The position numbers were made by a program, and so were the translations under genes. Positions 7,457 to 16,205 of a stretch of 64,000 bases of DNA are shown here, one piece after another; the first letter of the stretch is position 1, and each line of letters begins with the position of its first letter. A model generated the notes under the pieces. That model was not told the origin of the DNA, made no database searches, and worked only from the letters and a program-made list of their open reading frames with translations. This DNA comes from Pseudonocardiaceae bacterium (lineage in GTDB: Bacteria > Actinomycetota > Actinomycetes > Mycobacteriales > Pseudonocardiaceae), in assembly GCA_009379815.1 (NCBI GenBank), contig WHSY01000001.1, forward strand, positions 1,323 to 65,322, read 5' to 3'.

Positions 7457-8524
7457 ATGCACCCCGGTGTACTGCTGCTATTCCAGAACTATGGTAACCA
7501 GGTCGGTGACGACGAGATCTACCACAACAACCTCAAGCTTGCTGAGCTAGCTGATGGGCTTGGCTACAATAGCGTCTGGTGCGTCGAGCATCACTTCGAC
7601 GCTGACTACTCAATGTGTCCAGACAACACCCAGCTCCTTTCTTACCTGGCCGGCCGAACGAGCAATATCAAGCTCGCTACGGGCGCCGTCATTCTGCCGT
7701 GGAACGACCCCCTGCGCGTCGTCGAGAAGATCTCTTTGCTCGACCAACTCGCGCCGGGACGCGTCATCTTCGGTATGGGCCGTGGGCTAGCACGTATGGA
7801 GTACGAGGGCCAGCGCCAGGACATGAACGAATCGCGTGAGCGCTTCGACGAGGCCGCAGAGATGATCCTCCGCGGTCTGGAGTCCGGCGTCGTGGAGAAC
7901 GATGGCGACTTCTACAAACAGCCCCGGGTGGAGGTACACCCAGCGCCACTCGCCTCGTTTAAGGGACGTGCCTATGCTGTGGCTATGAGTCCCGACTCGG
8001 CGGTGGCCGCGGGCAAGCTCGGCGTCGGCATGACAAGCTTCATCCAGGGCCCGGTGGAAGAAGTACACATGCCCATCATCAATGCCTACCGGGAGAGCTA
8101 TCGGCAGCACCACGGGAGCGAGCCGCCGCCGCCGATCCTGTCGGACCTGGGATACTGTCACCACGACGCTGACGAGGCAAAGAAGGTGACGCAACAGTAT
8201 GCGGCCAACTACTTCCGTACCTGCGTTACGCACTATGAGTTCGGTGGCGAGCACTTTGCCAACACGAAGGGCTATCAGCACTACAACCTGGGTGCCCAGG
8301 CGCTAAAGGAGGCCGGGATGGAGGCTGTTACTGACGCATTCGTGGGCGCGCAGATCTCGGGCACGCCGGATCAGATCATTGAGCAATATCACGCTCGTAA
8401 GGAAATGATTGGCCCGTTCGAGCCACTGTTCGTCCCCTACCATGGAGGCATCCCCTACGACAAGGCGGAGGAGAGCTTCAAACTGATGACGAAGGAGGTC
8501 ATGCCGGAGCTGCTCAAGCTCTGA
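7457..8524 (+). CDS. LLM-class (luciferase-like) flavin-dependent oxidoreductase
   Basis: A 355-aa TIM-barrel protein of the bacterial luciferase-like superfamily, which uses FMNH2 or F420. Family features: LAELADGLGYNSVWCVEHHF near the N-terminus (about residues 25-45), the ATGAVILPWNDPLRVVEKI strand/helix and LAPGRVIFGMGRG (about 90-115), and SGTPDQIIEQ near the C-terminus. The VEHHF start is typical of alkanal-monooxygenase-like members that take reduced flavin from a partner reductase; a flavin reductase lies at 44935-45444. The ATG at 7457 is supported by AGGAGG 6 nt upstream. The stand-alone gene is flanked by scarred non-coding DNA, which suggests it arrived as a small block. Substrate unknown; F420 use cannot be excluded. 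Confidence 0.85.
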   Translation: MHPGVLLLFQNYGNQVGDDEIYHNNLKLAELADGLGYNSVWCVEHHFDADYSMCPDNTQLLSYLAGRTSNIKLATGAVILPWNDPLRVVEKISLLDQLAPGRVIFGMGRGLARMEYEGQRQDMNESRERFDEAAEMILRGLESGVVENDGDFYKQPRVEVHPAPLASFKGRAYAVAMSPDSAVAAGKLGVGMTSFIQGPVEEVHMPIINAYRESYRQHHGSEPPPPILSDLGYCHHDADEAKKVTQQYAANYFRTCVTHYEFGGEHFANTKGYQHYNLGAQALKEAGMEAVTDAFVGAQISGTPDQIIEQYHARKEMIGPFEPLFVPYHGGIPYDKAEESFKLMTKEVMPELLKL

Positions 8525-8898
8525 CACGGCAGTTGGATGCTAGAGCAGCTGCTTGACACACGGCCGGGAGTTCCTCCGCGTTGCTGGCAACCGGCCAAGT
8601 CAGCTCGGAGGAGCGGTGTGCCAGCGGGACGGCGGTCGTCGGTACAGTGTCGTCCGATGCGGATCGACCGCCTCATTCGGTGCCGACCCCGCCGTGCGGA
8701 AGCGCAGCGCGCTGAATCCCACAAAGGCCGCGAAGGCCTTCCAGGAGACGCCGCGATGGGTGGTCAGGCGCAGGCGCTGCTATTCAGTGCGGGACCGACC
8801 GGGTTGCGCTGCCAGCATTGACGTAGGACTGATACCCCCGGGATCACCGCCGCGTGGGAGTACTTGGGGTGCACGGCGCCAGCCGAATCAAGGAGGTC
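8525..8898. other. Non-coding gap between LLM oxidoreductase and aldehyde dehydrogenase
   Basis: No supported gene. It contains a short inverted repeat (AAGGCC-GCG-AAGGCCTT near 8723) of unclear meaning. AGGAGG at 8891-8896 is the only recognisable translation signal, close to the next gene. Confidence 0.45.
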
Positions 8899-10398
8899 GT
8901 GATCATCAACTCGATCCCCCCCGACTTGCTCTCCGAGCCCGCACGAGCGTTTGCGGGGCGCTCCCACGGTCTCTTGATCGGCGGCGCGTCCGTTCCGGCT
9001 GCCGACGGCCGGAAGTTCACGACCCCGGATCCGTCGACAGCTCGCCCGATCGCCGAGGTGCCCCTGTCCGGCCCCGAGGACGTGGATCGGGCGGTTCGTG
9101 CCGCGCACGCTGCGCTTAAGAAGAGTGCATGGGCAACGATGCCGCCCGCGGAACGAGGTCGGCTGATCGGTCGCCTCGCCGATCTGGTGGAGGCGAATGC
9201 CGACGAGTTGGCCGAGCTTGAGTCGCTCGACGGTGGCAAGCCCGTCAAGCTCGCGAAAATCGTGGACGTGACAGGCGCAGTGGGGGCTCTGCGCTACGCG
9301 GCGGGCTGGCCAACCAAGATCATCGGCGACGTTGTTCCCCAGAGCATCCCCGGTGCCTTCTCCTACACTCGCAAGGAGCCGGTCGGGGTTTGCGGCCAGA
9401 TCATTCCCTGGAACTTCCCGTTGCTCATGGCAGTGTGGAAGATAGGCCCTGCCCTCGCCGCGGGTTGCACGTCAGTACTCAAGCCCGCCGAACAGACGCC
9501 GCTGACTGCGCTGCGTCTCGGCGAGCTCGCGCTGGAGGCCGGCCTCCCGGAGGGTGTGCTGAACGTGCTCACCGGCGACGGCTCGACAGGGGCGGCGATC
9601 GTCGACCACGATGGCGTCGACAAGGTCGCCTTCACCGGCTCGACGGAGGTCGGTCGCGGGATCGCCGGCAGGGCCGGCCACGCGCTCAAGCGCGTGACTC
9701 TCGAGCTCGGCGGCAAGTCGGCGAACATCATCATGCCCGACGCAGACATCGCCGCAGCCACGAAGGGCTCCTTCCAGGCCATCTACTACAACACGGGTCA
9801 GGCTTGCATCGCAGGCTCGCGCCTGTTCGTGCACCGCGACCACTTCGACGATGTGGTCGGCGCCCTGGCCGAGCGAGCAAGTACTGCGCGTGTCGGCCCC
9901 GGCCTGGATCCGAAGACACAGCTGGGCCCGGTCGTGTCTGCCGAGCAGTACAAGCGCGTCACCGGCTACATCGAGCAAGGCAAGGCCGAGGGTGCCGAAC
10001 TCGTCGCTGGCGGCGGGCGCGGGGGGCAGGAGGGAAATGGCTGGTTCGTCGAGCCGACGTTGTTCACTGCAACCTCCGACGACCTGACGATGGCCCGGGA
10101 GGAGATCTTCGGGCCTGTGCTCGTCGCCCAGCCTTACGAGGACCTTGGCGAGGTCACCCGAAAGGCAAACGCGACCGAGTATGGCCTCGCCGCTGGCGTG
10201 TGGACCCGAGACGTTGCGACCGCCCACAAGGTCGCTCACCAACTCGAAGCCGGCGCTGTCTATGTCAACGGCTGGGGCCGCATGGATCCGGCCGCGCCAT
10301 TCGGCGGCGTCAAAGCTTCCGGCCTCGGTCGCGAGCACGGCAGGGAGGGGCTTGAGGCGTACCTGGAGACCAAGACGATCTGGATCGATGTTGCGTGA
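8899..10398 (+). CDS. NAD(P)-dependent aldehyde dehydrogenase
   Basis: About 499 aa, the standard length of a class 1/2-type aldehyde dehydrogenase, oxidising aldehydes to carboxylic acids. Seen: GQIIPWNFPLLM (cofactor loop), KPAEQTPLTAL, the FTGSTEVGRGI nucleotide-binding turn, catalytic Glu in TLELGGKSANI (about residue 269), nucleophile Cys in NTGQACIAGSR (about 303) and EEIFGPVLVAQPY. All catalytic residues are present. The start is uncertain: GTG at 8899 has an AGGAGG only 2 nt away, and in-frame GTGs at 8854 or 8869 would add 15 or 10 residues before the homologous part. Solitary gene within the accessory region. Plausibly it removes aldehydes formed by the nearby alcohol dehydrogenases. 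Confidence 0.92.
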   Translation: MIINSIPPDLLSEPARAFAGRSHGLLIGGASVPAADGRKFTTPDPSTARPIAEVPLSGPEDVDRAVRAAHAALKKSAWATMPPAERGRLIGRLADLVEANADELAELESLDGGKPVKLAKIVDVTGAVGALRYAAGWPTKIIGDVVPQSIPGAFSYTRKEPVGVCGQIIPWNFPLLMAVWKIGPALAAGCTSVLKPAEQTPLTALRLGELALEAGLPEGVLNVLTGDGSTGAAIVDHDGVDKVAFTGSTEVGRGIAGRAGHALKRVTLELGGKSANIIMPDADIAAATKGSFQAIYYNTGQACIAGSRLFVHRDHFDDVVGALAERASTARVGPGLDPKTQLGPVVSAEQYKRVTGYIEQGKAEGAELVAGGGRGGQEGNGWFVEPTLFTATSDDLTMAREEIFGPVLVAQPYEDLGEVTRKANATEYGLAAGVWTRDVATAHKVAHQLEAGAVYVNGWGRMDPAAPFGGVKASGLGREHGREGLEAYLETKTIWIDVA

Positions 10399-10960
10399 CG
10401 CTACCCATCGTTAACCATCGTTTTCCTTTGCGTTGCAGCGTACCCTTGCTCGACCTACTTCTTCACCGATGGGGAGGCCATCCTCAAGCTCTGACGCCTG
10501 GGGGTGCCGCATCGTGCTACTTCTGGTGCATTTGTCGGCAGATGGCCAGTGCACCAAACAGTGTATTGAACCAACAGACGCGGATCGACTTTCGGAGACG
10601 ACCGAGAGTGTTATCGAGGAGAAGGGGAAATCAATCTGGGCGCGAACTCTCCCGGGTGCGAGTCGCCCCGAGGTCGTCGTTGGTTGTCAGGTCCAGGTCC
10701 CTGCATAGGTGAGTAGTTATTCGCTGCTTGCGCTGGCGAGTTAGGGTAATGCATCCGACGAGTTGGCCTGCCGTCTGCGGATCGAGGATTACACATCGTC
10801 GGTCGCAATCTGACTCATTTGACTTCGGCCTCTCCGCCGTCGCGCATCTCGTTCGCGAGAGATCAAAGGCTCTGTTGGTTTCCGGCCAGTACTACTCGGA
10901 CGCTGCAGCGCTCGGATTTCCGTCGAGGAGCAGCCCGCAGCGGGTTCGCTTCGTCGCCAG
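10399..10960. other. Non-coding gap of about 560 bp
   Basis: Between the convergent ends of the aldehyde dehydrogenase and ribBA. All short reading frames here lack family signatures and ribosome binding sites. I see no RNA gene or clear terminator. Confidence 0.45.
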
Positions 10961-12268
10961 CTACCTGACGTTCTCGGGTGTCGGCTGTGTGACAAGTGGT
11001 ACCCGCTCGATGACCTGGAGCCCGTGAGCTCGCAGTGCCGCCTGCTTGTCGGGGTTGTTGGTGAGCAGCCGGAGCCGATGAATGCCGAGGTCCGCGAGGA
11101 TATGCGCTCCGGCGCAGTAATCACGGTCATCGGCGGGGTAGCCGAGCTCTAGGTTGGCTTCGACGGTGTCCCATCCTGCATCCTGCAGGCGGTAGGCAGC
11201 GAGCTTGCCGAGCAGACCTATTCCACGACCTCCATGCCCCCGAAGGTATACGACGACTCCGGCCCCTCGCTGGGCGATCATCTCCAGGGATCGTTCTAGC
11301 TGCTCGGCGCAGTCGCACCGTCGTGAACCAAACACGTCTCCGGTGAGACATTCGGAGTGCAGGCGCACCAAGACGTCGTCCCGACTGCGGACAGTGCCAT
11401 GCACCATCGCGAGATGTTCGCGGCCGCTCCTGAGATCGCTGTATCCGACTGCCCGGAACTCGCCTGCGGGTAGAGGCAGCCTTGCTTCGCTCTCGCGGCT
11501 GACCAGCTGTTCATGCTCGCGCCGGTAGGAGACGAGATCGCTGATGCTCAGTAGGAGCAGGCCGTGCTTACGCGCGAACGCCAGAAGCGACGGGGTCCGT
11601 AGCATCTCCCCGTCATCGTCCGCGATCTCGCAGGTTACCGCGGCCGGACTGAGACCGGCGAGTTGGGCGAGGTCGACGCTGGCCTCGGTGTGGCCAGCTC
11701 GGGTGAGGACCCCACCGCTGCGAGCCGCAAGCGGAAAGACGTGTCCGGGCTGGTTGAAGGTGGAAGCCGTCGAGTTCGGGTCGGCTAGCGCGCGAGCCGT
11801 ACGCCAGCGACCGGAGGCCGAGATACCGGTCGTCGTGGTCCCGGCCGCGTCAACGCCAATGTGAAACGCCGTTCCCAGCGGGTCCGCGGGGTCCGCGGGG
11901 TTCGCGGTCATAGGCCCGATACGGAGGTCCCTGAGGCGCGAGGCCAGCATGGGCACGCAGACCAGGCCCCGACTGTGCGTGGCCATGAAGTTTATCGCCT
12001 GCGGGGTCACGCACTCGGCGGCCATGACGAGGTCGGCCTCGTGCTCACGGTCGGGCGAGTCCACCACGACGATCATCTCACCGGACCGAATCGCCGCAAT
12101 GGCCTTGTCGACGGGAACAGGTCCGCCTGCGGCGACCTGAGCATCCGGGGTTCTCTGCACCTTGGACACACCATCCGTACCAGCCACACAGACCGTCGTG
12201 CCCTCACAGACACAGTTCATCGCGGCATCATGCCTGGCGATACGGTATTGCGTCAACACATGGTCCAC
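10961..12268 (-). CDS. ribBA: Bifunctional 3,4-dihydroxy-2-butanone-4-phosphate synthase / GTP cyclohydrolase II
   Basis: About 435 aa, cytosolic, first committed steps of riboflavin synthesis. N-terminal RibB domain: VDSPDREHEADLVMAAE, FMATHSRGLVCVPM, STASTFNQPGHVFPLAA and RAGHTEASVDLAQLAG. C-terminal RibA domain: the Zn-site HSECLTGDVFGSRRCDC, and LLTNNPDKQAALRAHG. Two deviations: the normally strict EGRGIGL turn reads GHGGRGIGL (Glu replaced by Gly), and the DYGxGAQIL block reads DYCAGAHIL. Start ATG 12268; another in-frame ATG at 12220 would drop a nonconserved leader. It stands alone, away from any rib operon, and only 24 nt separate it from rightward sequence, so no FMN riboswitch fits upstream. 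It probably supplies extra flavin for the surrounding flavoenzymes, although the changed RibA motif leaves GTP cyclohydrolase activity in question. Confidence 0.9.
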   Translation of the reverse strand: MDHVLTQYRIARHDAAMNCVCEGTTVCVAGTDGVSKVQRTPDAQVAAGGPVPVDKAIAAIRSGEMIVVVDSPDREHEADLVMAAECVTPQAINFMATHSRGLVCVPMLASRLRDLRIGPMTANPADPADPLGTAFHIGVDAAGTTTTGISASGRWRTARALADPNSTASTFNQPGHVFPLAARSGGVLTRAGHTEASVDLAQLAGLSPAAVTCEIADDDGEMLRTPSLLAFARKHGLLLLSISDLVSYRREHEQLVSRESEARLPLPAGEFRAVGYSDLRSGREHLAMVHGTVRSRDDVLVRLHSECLTGDVFGSRRCDCAEQLERSLEMIAQRGAGVVVYLRGHGGRGIGLLGKLAAYRLQDAGWDTVEANLELGYPADDRDYCAGAHILADLGIHRLRLLTNNPDKQAALRAHGLQVIERVPLVTQPTPENVR

Positions 12269-12361
12269 TTATTTGACGTTACGATGATTTAGATGGCACG
12301 CTGTTGTCTGACTGTGGACTCGCGTGTTCCGCTGTGGTCGGTGGTCGAGCTAGAGAGGGCG

Positions 12362-12508
12362 ATGATGACGAGCATCTTCTTCCACCTGCACGAGCGCCGG
12401 GATCTGCCGGATGACTACCGGGATTGCTACGAGAGCATCTGGCTGACTCTGCCGCACTCCGAGCTGGTCGATCATGCCACTGTCGACGAGCGACGGTGTG
12501 ACGAGTGA
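12362..12508 (+). CDS. Small ORF resembling the N-terminus of a luciferase-like monooxygenase (remnant?)
   Basis: A 48-aa frame starting at ATG 12362, with a purine-rich AGAGAGGG about 5 nt upstream (an in-frame ATG at 12293 would make 71 aa). The text FFHLHERRDLPDDYRDCYE, then SIWLTLPHSELVD, resembles the opening of one LLM-oxidoreductase subgroup before the DELGFDGV-type barrel start, but the protein stops there. Its stop overlaps the GTG of the acyl-CoA dehydrogenase by 4 bp (GTGA), which argues that it is translated and coupled to the operon. Either a decayed LLM gene now serving as a leader, or an unrelated small protein; the family match is from memory only. Confidence 0.4.
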   Translation: MMTSIFFHLHERRDLPDDYRDCYESIWLTLPHSELVDHATVDERRCDE

Positions 12509-13620
12509 CTGCAGCGCCTGTGGGCACGGCGATACGTGCGGCGGTCCGAGAGTTCCTCCGGGGAGAACGCGGGCGCGGCTCGTTTTCGGCCAGCGTGGAT
12601 TCCTGGGTGCTCGGGCACTCTCCCTCGTTCAGCCGAGCGCTGGGGGAGCGGGGTTGGCTCGGCATGACGTGGCCGAAGCGTCATGGCGGTCGTGAGTCTT
12701 CCGCTTATGAGCGCTTCGTGGTTATCGAGGAGTTGCTGGCGGCCGGTGCCCCGGTGGCGGCGCACTGGATCGCCGATCGCCAAACCGGTCCACTGCTGCT
12801 GCGATACGGCACGGAGGAGCAGCGGCAGCGCTTCCTTCCGTCCATCGCGCGGGGTGAGTTGTTCATCTCGGCAGGAATGAGTGAGCCTGACAGCGGCTCC
12901 GACCTCGCGTCGGTGCGCACCCGAGCGGATCCGGTGGACGGCGGGTGGAAGGTCACTGGAAGGAAGGTCTGGAGCAGTCATGCTCACCGCAGTCACTACA
13001 TGCTCGCCCTCGTTCGTACCTCGCCCCGGCAGGAGGATCGCCACGTCGGACTGAGCCAGGTGTTCATCGACCTGCAGGCACCTGGCGTCGACGTCCGTCC
13101 GATCGAGGTCATGGCCGGGGAGGCGCACTTTGCAGAGGTGACGTTGGACAGCGTGCACGTTCCCGCGTCGATGGTGGTAGGTGAGGTCGGTAACGGTTGG
13201 CGCCAGGTCACGTCCGAGCTGGCCTACGAGCGGAGCGGGCCGGAGCGATACCTGAGCACCTTCGTGCTGTTTGCTGAGTTGGTCCGGTTGGAGAGTCTCG
13301 ACGACCGAGCGGTCACGGAGATCGGTTCGGTTGCCGCTCGGCTGTGGGGCCTACGGGCCCTGTCCGTACGGGTACAGGAACTCATCGAGCAGGGCCGCGC
13401 ACCGGACGTGGAGGCGGCATTGGTCAAGGATCTCGGTAGCCGACTCGAAGGCGAGATCGTCGAGGTCGCCCGCCGGGCGACCGTGGACCGGACCCAGGGT
13501 GTGAATCCGCACCTGCGGCGCCTGCTCGAGGTCGCGCAGCTGTCAGCTCCGAGCTTCACCCTGCGGGGAGGCACGGTGGAGATCCTCCGCGGAATCATCG
13601 CTCGCAGATTGGGAAAATGA
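12505..13620 (+). CDS. Acyl-CoA dehydrogenase, first subunit of a paired (heteromeric) enzyme
   Basis: A 371-aa FadE-type flavoprotein. N-terminal helical domain, then ISAGMSEPDSGSDLASVRTRA (the FAD/substrate loop, about residues 115-135), WKVTGRKVWSSHAHRSHYML (beta domain) and a C-terminal helical domain ending RGGTVEILRGIIARRLG. This ending and the tight coupling (4-bp ATGA overlap) to a second, more divergent acyl-CoA dehydrogenase are characteristic of the alpha2beta2 enzymes known from actinobacterial steroid side-chain degradation (ChsE1/ChsE2, FadE26/27, FadE28/29 type). It introduces an alpha-beta double bond into an acyl-CoA. GTG start at 12505 overlaps the preceding small ORF. The substrate is unknown; a bulky alicyclic or terpenoid acyl-CoA is plausible. 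Confidence 0.88.
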   Translation: MTAAPVGTAIRAAVREFLRGERGRGSFSASVDSWVLGHSPSFSRALGERGWLGMTWPKRHGGRESSAYERFVVIEELLAAGAPVAAHWIADRQTGPLLLRYGTEEQRQRFLPSIARGELFISAGMSEPDSGSDLASVRTRADPVDGGWKVTGRKVWSSHAHRSHYMLALVRTSPRQEDRHVGLSQVFIDLQAPGVDVRPIEVMAGEAHFAEVTLDSVHVPASMVVGEVGNGWRQVTSELAYERSGPERYLSTFVLFAELVRLESLDDRAVTEIGSVAARLWGLRALSVRVQELIEQGRAPDVEAALVKDLGSRLEGEIVEVARRATVDRTQGVNPHLRRLLEVAQLSAPSFTLRGGTVEILRGIIARRLGK

Positions 13621-14732
13621 TGGAAGACCAGGATTCTCTCCGGTCGGCCTTCTCCGCAGTGATCACGAAGCAGATCGATGACGCCCGTCAGGAAGCAACC
13701 GAATCCGGCTGGAGCCAGGGGCTGTGGCGCTGCTTCGAGGAGGAAGGCTTCACTGTCGTCGCCGTCCCGGAGACCGCGGGTGGATCGGGGGGAACCTTAG
13801 TGGACCTCGCCACCATGCTCAAGGTGGCCGGTTACCATGCAGCGCCAGCCCCGCTCGCCGAGCCGAACGTGGCTGCCTGGGCGCTCGCCGGAGCAGGCTG
13901 CGACGTCATTCCGGGTCCGCTTGCGGTCGTACCGGACGCAGCGAACCATCCCGTAAAACTATCCGAGGTTGCAGGCGAGTGGCGCGCTGCGGGGAGCCTG
14001 TCGGCCGTTCCCTGGGCAGGCTGCTCGGACAGCATCGTTGTCCTCGCGGGGGACGCCGTTACCCCGAAGGAGCACCCTGCGTCCGGCCCGTTGCTCGGCG
14101 TCGTTGCTCGCGCCGAGTGCGAGTTGACGCCTGGAGTGAATCTCGCGGGGGAGCCCTGCGAGGATGTGCGACTTCCTCCCGACGGCGTGGAGATGATGAC
14201 GGTACCGAACGGCTCGCAGGCGCATCCGGCTGCTGTCCAGGCCCTGTCGGTCTTGACCAGCGCACTGCTGATGACTGGCAGCCTGCGACGCGTGCTGGAC
14301 CTGAGCGTCCTCTACGCGAGGCAGCGGGAGCAGTTCGGACGTCCGATCGACCGCTTTCAAGCTGTTCAGCAGCACCTGGCTCACCTGGCGGGAGGGGTGG
14401 AGCAGGCGGAAGCGATCGTCGACACGGCTGTTGTCGAGTTCGGCGCGGAGCTACGTGGAGAGATGTCTGTGCTGGCGGCGAAGACTTGCGCCGCCGAGGT
14501 GGCGCAAGTCGCAATATCGGTGGGCCATCAGATCCACGGCGCGATCGGGATGACCGCCGAGCACGAACTGCACCACCACACCCGTCGGCTGATGGCGTGG
14601 CGCGATGTATACGGATCAGAGATTCGCAGCGGCCGGGAGCTTGGCCGCCTAATCACCCAGATGGGGCCGGATGCCTTGTGGGAGTTGCTCACTGGGCCTT
14701 CCTCTCTGCTGGTCTCAGACGGCCAGGTATAA
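13617..14732 (+). CDS. Acyl-CoA dehydrogenase, second subunit
   Basis: 371 aa. Recognisable by RQREQFGRPIDRFQAVQQHLA (FAD-binding segment, about residues 238-258), HQIHGAIGMTAEHELHHHTRR (about 303-323) and a conserved C-terminal helical domain. The middle beta domain (about 110-205) is poorly conserved and the EP-SGSD loop of the first subunit is missing, as expected of the partner subunit in heteromeric enzymes. It starts at ATG 13617 (ATGATG; a start at 13620 is equally possible), overlapping the first subunit's stop. A dodecin follows 63 nt downstream. Together the pair should form one FAD enzyme acting in beta-oxidation of the compound handled by this region. Confidence 0.87.
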   Translation: MMEDQDSLRSAFSAVITKQIDDARQEATESGWSQGLWRCFEEEGFTVVAVPETAGGSGGTLVDLATMLKVAGYHAAPAPLAEPNVAAWALAGAGCDVIPGPLAVVPDAANHPVKLSEVAGEWRAAGSLSAVPWAGCSDSIVVLAGDAVTPKEHPASGPLLGVVARAECELTPGVNLAGEPCEDVRLPPDGVEMMTVPNGSQAHPAAVQALSVLTSALLMTGSLRRVLDLSVLYARQREQFGRPIDRFQAVQQHLAHLAGGVEQAEAIVDTAVVEFGAELRGEMSVLAAKTCAAEVAQVAISVGHQIHGAIGMTAEHELHHHTRRLMAWRDVYGSEIRSGRELGRLITQMGPDALWELLTGPSSLLVSDGQV

Positions 14733-14795
14733 TCACTGACAAAGCGCTCGACCTCGGGTCGCCAGCGTTCGCCTGAGCATAAGTGAGGAGTAAGA

Positions 14796-15008
14796 ATGAG
14801 TGGTGACCACGTATACAAGGTGAGCGAGATCGTCGGGACCTCGACAGGAGGCGTCGACGACGCGATCCGCAACGCCGTCGCGCGGGCGAACCGCACGCTA
14901 CGCGACCTCGAGTGGTTTGAGGTTGTCGAGACCCGCGGTCACATCGAGAAGGGCTCTATCCAACACTTCCAAGTGACGCTCAAACTGGGCTTCCGAATGG
15001 AGGACTAG
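14796..15008 (+). CDS. Dodecin family flavin-binding protein
   Basis: A 70-aa protein matching dodecin along its whole length: VYKVSEIVGTSTGGVDDAI, then RTLRDLEWFEVVETRGHIE and QVTLKLGFRM. The Trp in LEWFEV corresponds to the residue that stacks on the flavin in dodecins. Dodecins form hollow dodecamers that store or buffer riboflavin/FMN (or CoA in some). A good ribosome binding site (GAGGAG) precedes the ATG. It lies at the end of the acyl-CoA dehydrogenase operon, about 2.5 kb from ribBA, supporting a local flavin-management role. Confidence 0.9.
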   Translation: MSGDHVYKVSEIVGTSTGGVDDAIRNAVARANRTLRDLEWFEVVETRGHIEKGSIQHFQVTLKLGFRMED

Positions 15009-15083
15009 TATTGCAACGGCACTTAGGCGTGTCGTGGGAGGCTGAGACCCGCTCAGCTGTGATGAGCACTGCGTGGTTAATCT

Positions 15084-15450
15084 TGCCAGGTGGGTAGCTG
15101 GGTTGGATGGGTTGGTGGCGTTGGTCGCGGGTCGGTTCGGCCGAGTGGAGCCGCGCCAGCGGGTGGGGGCGTATCTGCGGGGGCTGCTGGCGGGTCTGGA
15201 GCGCAAGAACGCGTGAGGCCTCGCGGAGTACGCGGGTGCGGTGTCGCCGGATGGGAGGCAGCGGCTGGTGCGATGACCTGCGAGGCCATGTCCTCGAGCA
15301 CCTCGGCGGTGATGATGGCGGGGTGTGGGTTCGACGAGACGGGGTTCGTCAAGAAGGCACCCGTTGAGGTGCAGCGCCAGTACACCGGCACCAGCGACAA
15401 GATCGACAACTGCCAGCTCGGGGTGTTTTTGACTTACACCGATGTGATTC
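15084..15450 (+). pseudogene. IS701-family transposase, N-terminal half, decayed
   Basis: Successive frames read GLVALVAGRFGRVEPRQRV, AYLRGLLAGLERKNA, LAEYAGAVSPDGRQRLVR, DETGFVKKAPVEVQRQYTG and KIDNCQLGVFLTYT. These are the ordered motifs of an IS701-type DDE transposase, interrupted by a TGA after ERKNA and by frameshifts. The fragment ends at GVFLTYT; the segment that should follow (GRALIDR...YLP) is at 19785 onward, same strand. See the finding on the split IS701. Confidence 0.75.
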
Positions 15451-15490
15451 CGTCGGCGAACGGCCCGTTCGGAAAACGGGTTGGGCTTCC

Positions 15491-16114
15491 CTACGGAGTT
15501 CGTGCCGTCTCGTAAAGATCGATAAGCGCCGTGACCACCGCACGCCGGTTGAGCTCGGAGCCCCCGTCGCGCTGGCGATAGATGAACTCCACCCACATGT
15601 TCTGCAGCAGAAACGCGCGAGCCCGTGCCAGCTCCCTCTCTACGCCGTGTTGCTCGAGGACGTCCTGGGTCCAACTGGAATACCGGCCAATGAACCGGAC
15701 GAGCCACTGGTTGATGCCGGCGTCCATCGCGGCGGCTTCACGGACGTGGATCCATATGTGGGCGACCTCTTCGGTCCAGAAGTCGTAGATGAGTTCGAAG
15801 GCCGCTTCTCTCTCGCTACGGCTTTCTGAGTTGCTGAGCTGCTCGTACAGGGGTCGCAAGCCGGTCATCTGGTTGATAGCGGTTTGGAGGATCTCGGCCT
15901 TGTTGCTGAAATGCAGGTAGATGGTGCCGCGGTTCAGCGACGCTTCCGTCGCGATCTCGTCCATGGTGGCGGCCGCGAATCCACGCTCGTCGAAGACCTT
16001 GAGCGCTGCATCAGTCACCAGCTTGCGAGTGAGGTCCTTCTGCATCTGGCGAAGACCGCTCTTCCCCCTCCGCGCGTGGCCGCGCGCCTGCGTTTCCTGG
16101 GTCTCACTGGTCAT
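15491..16114 (-). CDS. TetR/AcrR-family transcriptional regulator
   Basis: About 207 aa from the ATG at 16114 (an upstream TTG at 16123 would add three residues). The N-terminal TetR DNA-binding domain is clear: LVTDAALKVFDERGFAAATMDEIATEASLNRGTIYLHFSNKAEIL (about residues 30-75), with the HTH at TMDEIATEA/NRGTIYLHF. The C-terminal ligand domain is not assignable. Transcribed divergently from the BVMO gene at 16315; the 200-bp gap holds an imperfect palindrome (16206-16224) overlapping a -10-like TATAAT. Likely a repressor of the BVMO gene that responds to its ketone substrate or a product; that assignment rests on position. Confidence 0.88.
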   Translation of the reverse strand: MTSETQETQARGHARRGKSGLRQMQKDLTRKLVTDAALKVFDERGFAAATMDEIATEASLNRGTIYLHFSNKAEILQTAINQMTGLRPLYEQLSNSESRSEREAAFELIYDFWTEEVAHIWIHVREAAAMDAGINQWLVRFIGRYSSWTQDVLEQHGVERELARARAFLLQNMWVEFIYRQRDGGSELNRRAVVTALIDLYETARTP

Positions 16115-16205
16115 GAAGGTCAACTATACACGAAACCTTGCCGAAACGGCTCGTCCGTTCAGGTAGCCGAAGCAGTGCACCGGCACTCGATGGTACGCTG
16201 GATCT

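Noticed and set aside
9472-10338. 288-aa leftward frame opposite the aldehyde dehydrogenase
   Set aside because: The plus strand carries a complete dehydrogenase with all catalytic residues; the antisense frame has no family features.
12269-12292. FMN riboswitch upstream of ribBA
   Set aside because: Only about 24 nt separate the ribBA start from rightward sequence, too short, and no RFN-like conserved elements are seen.
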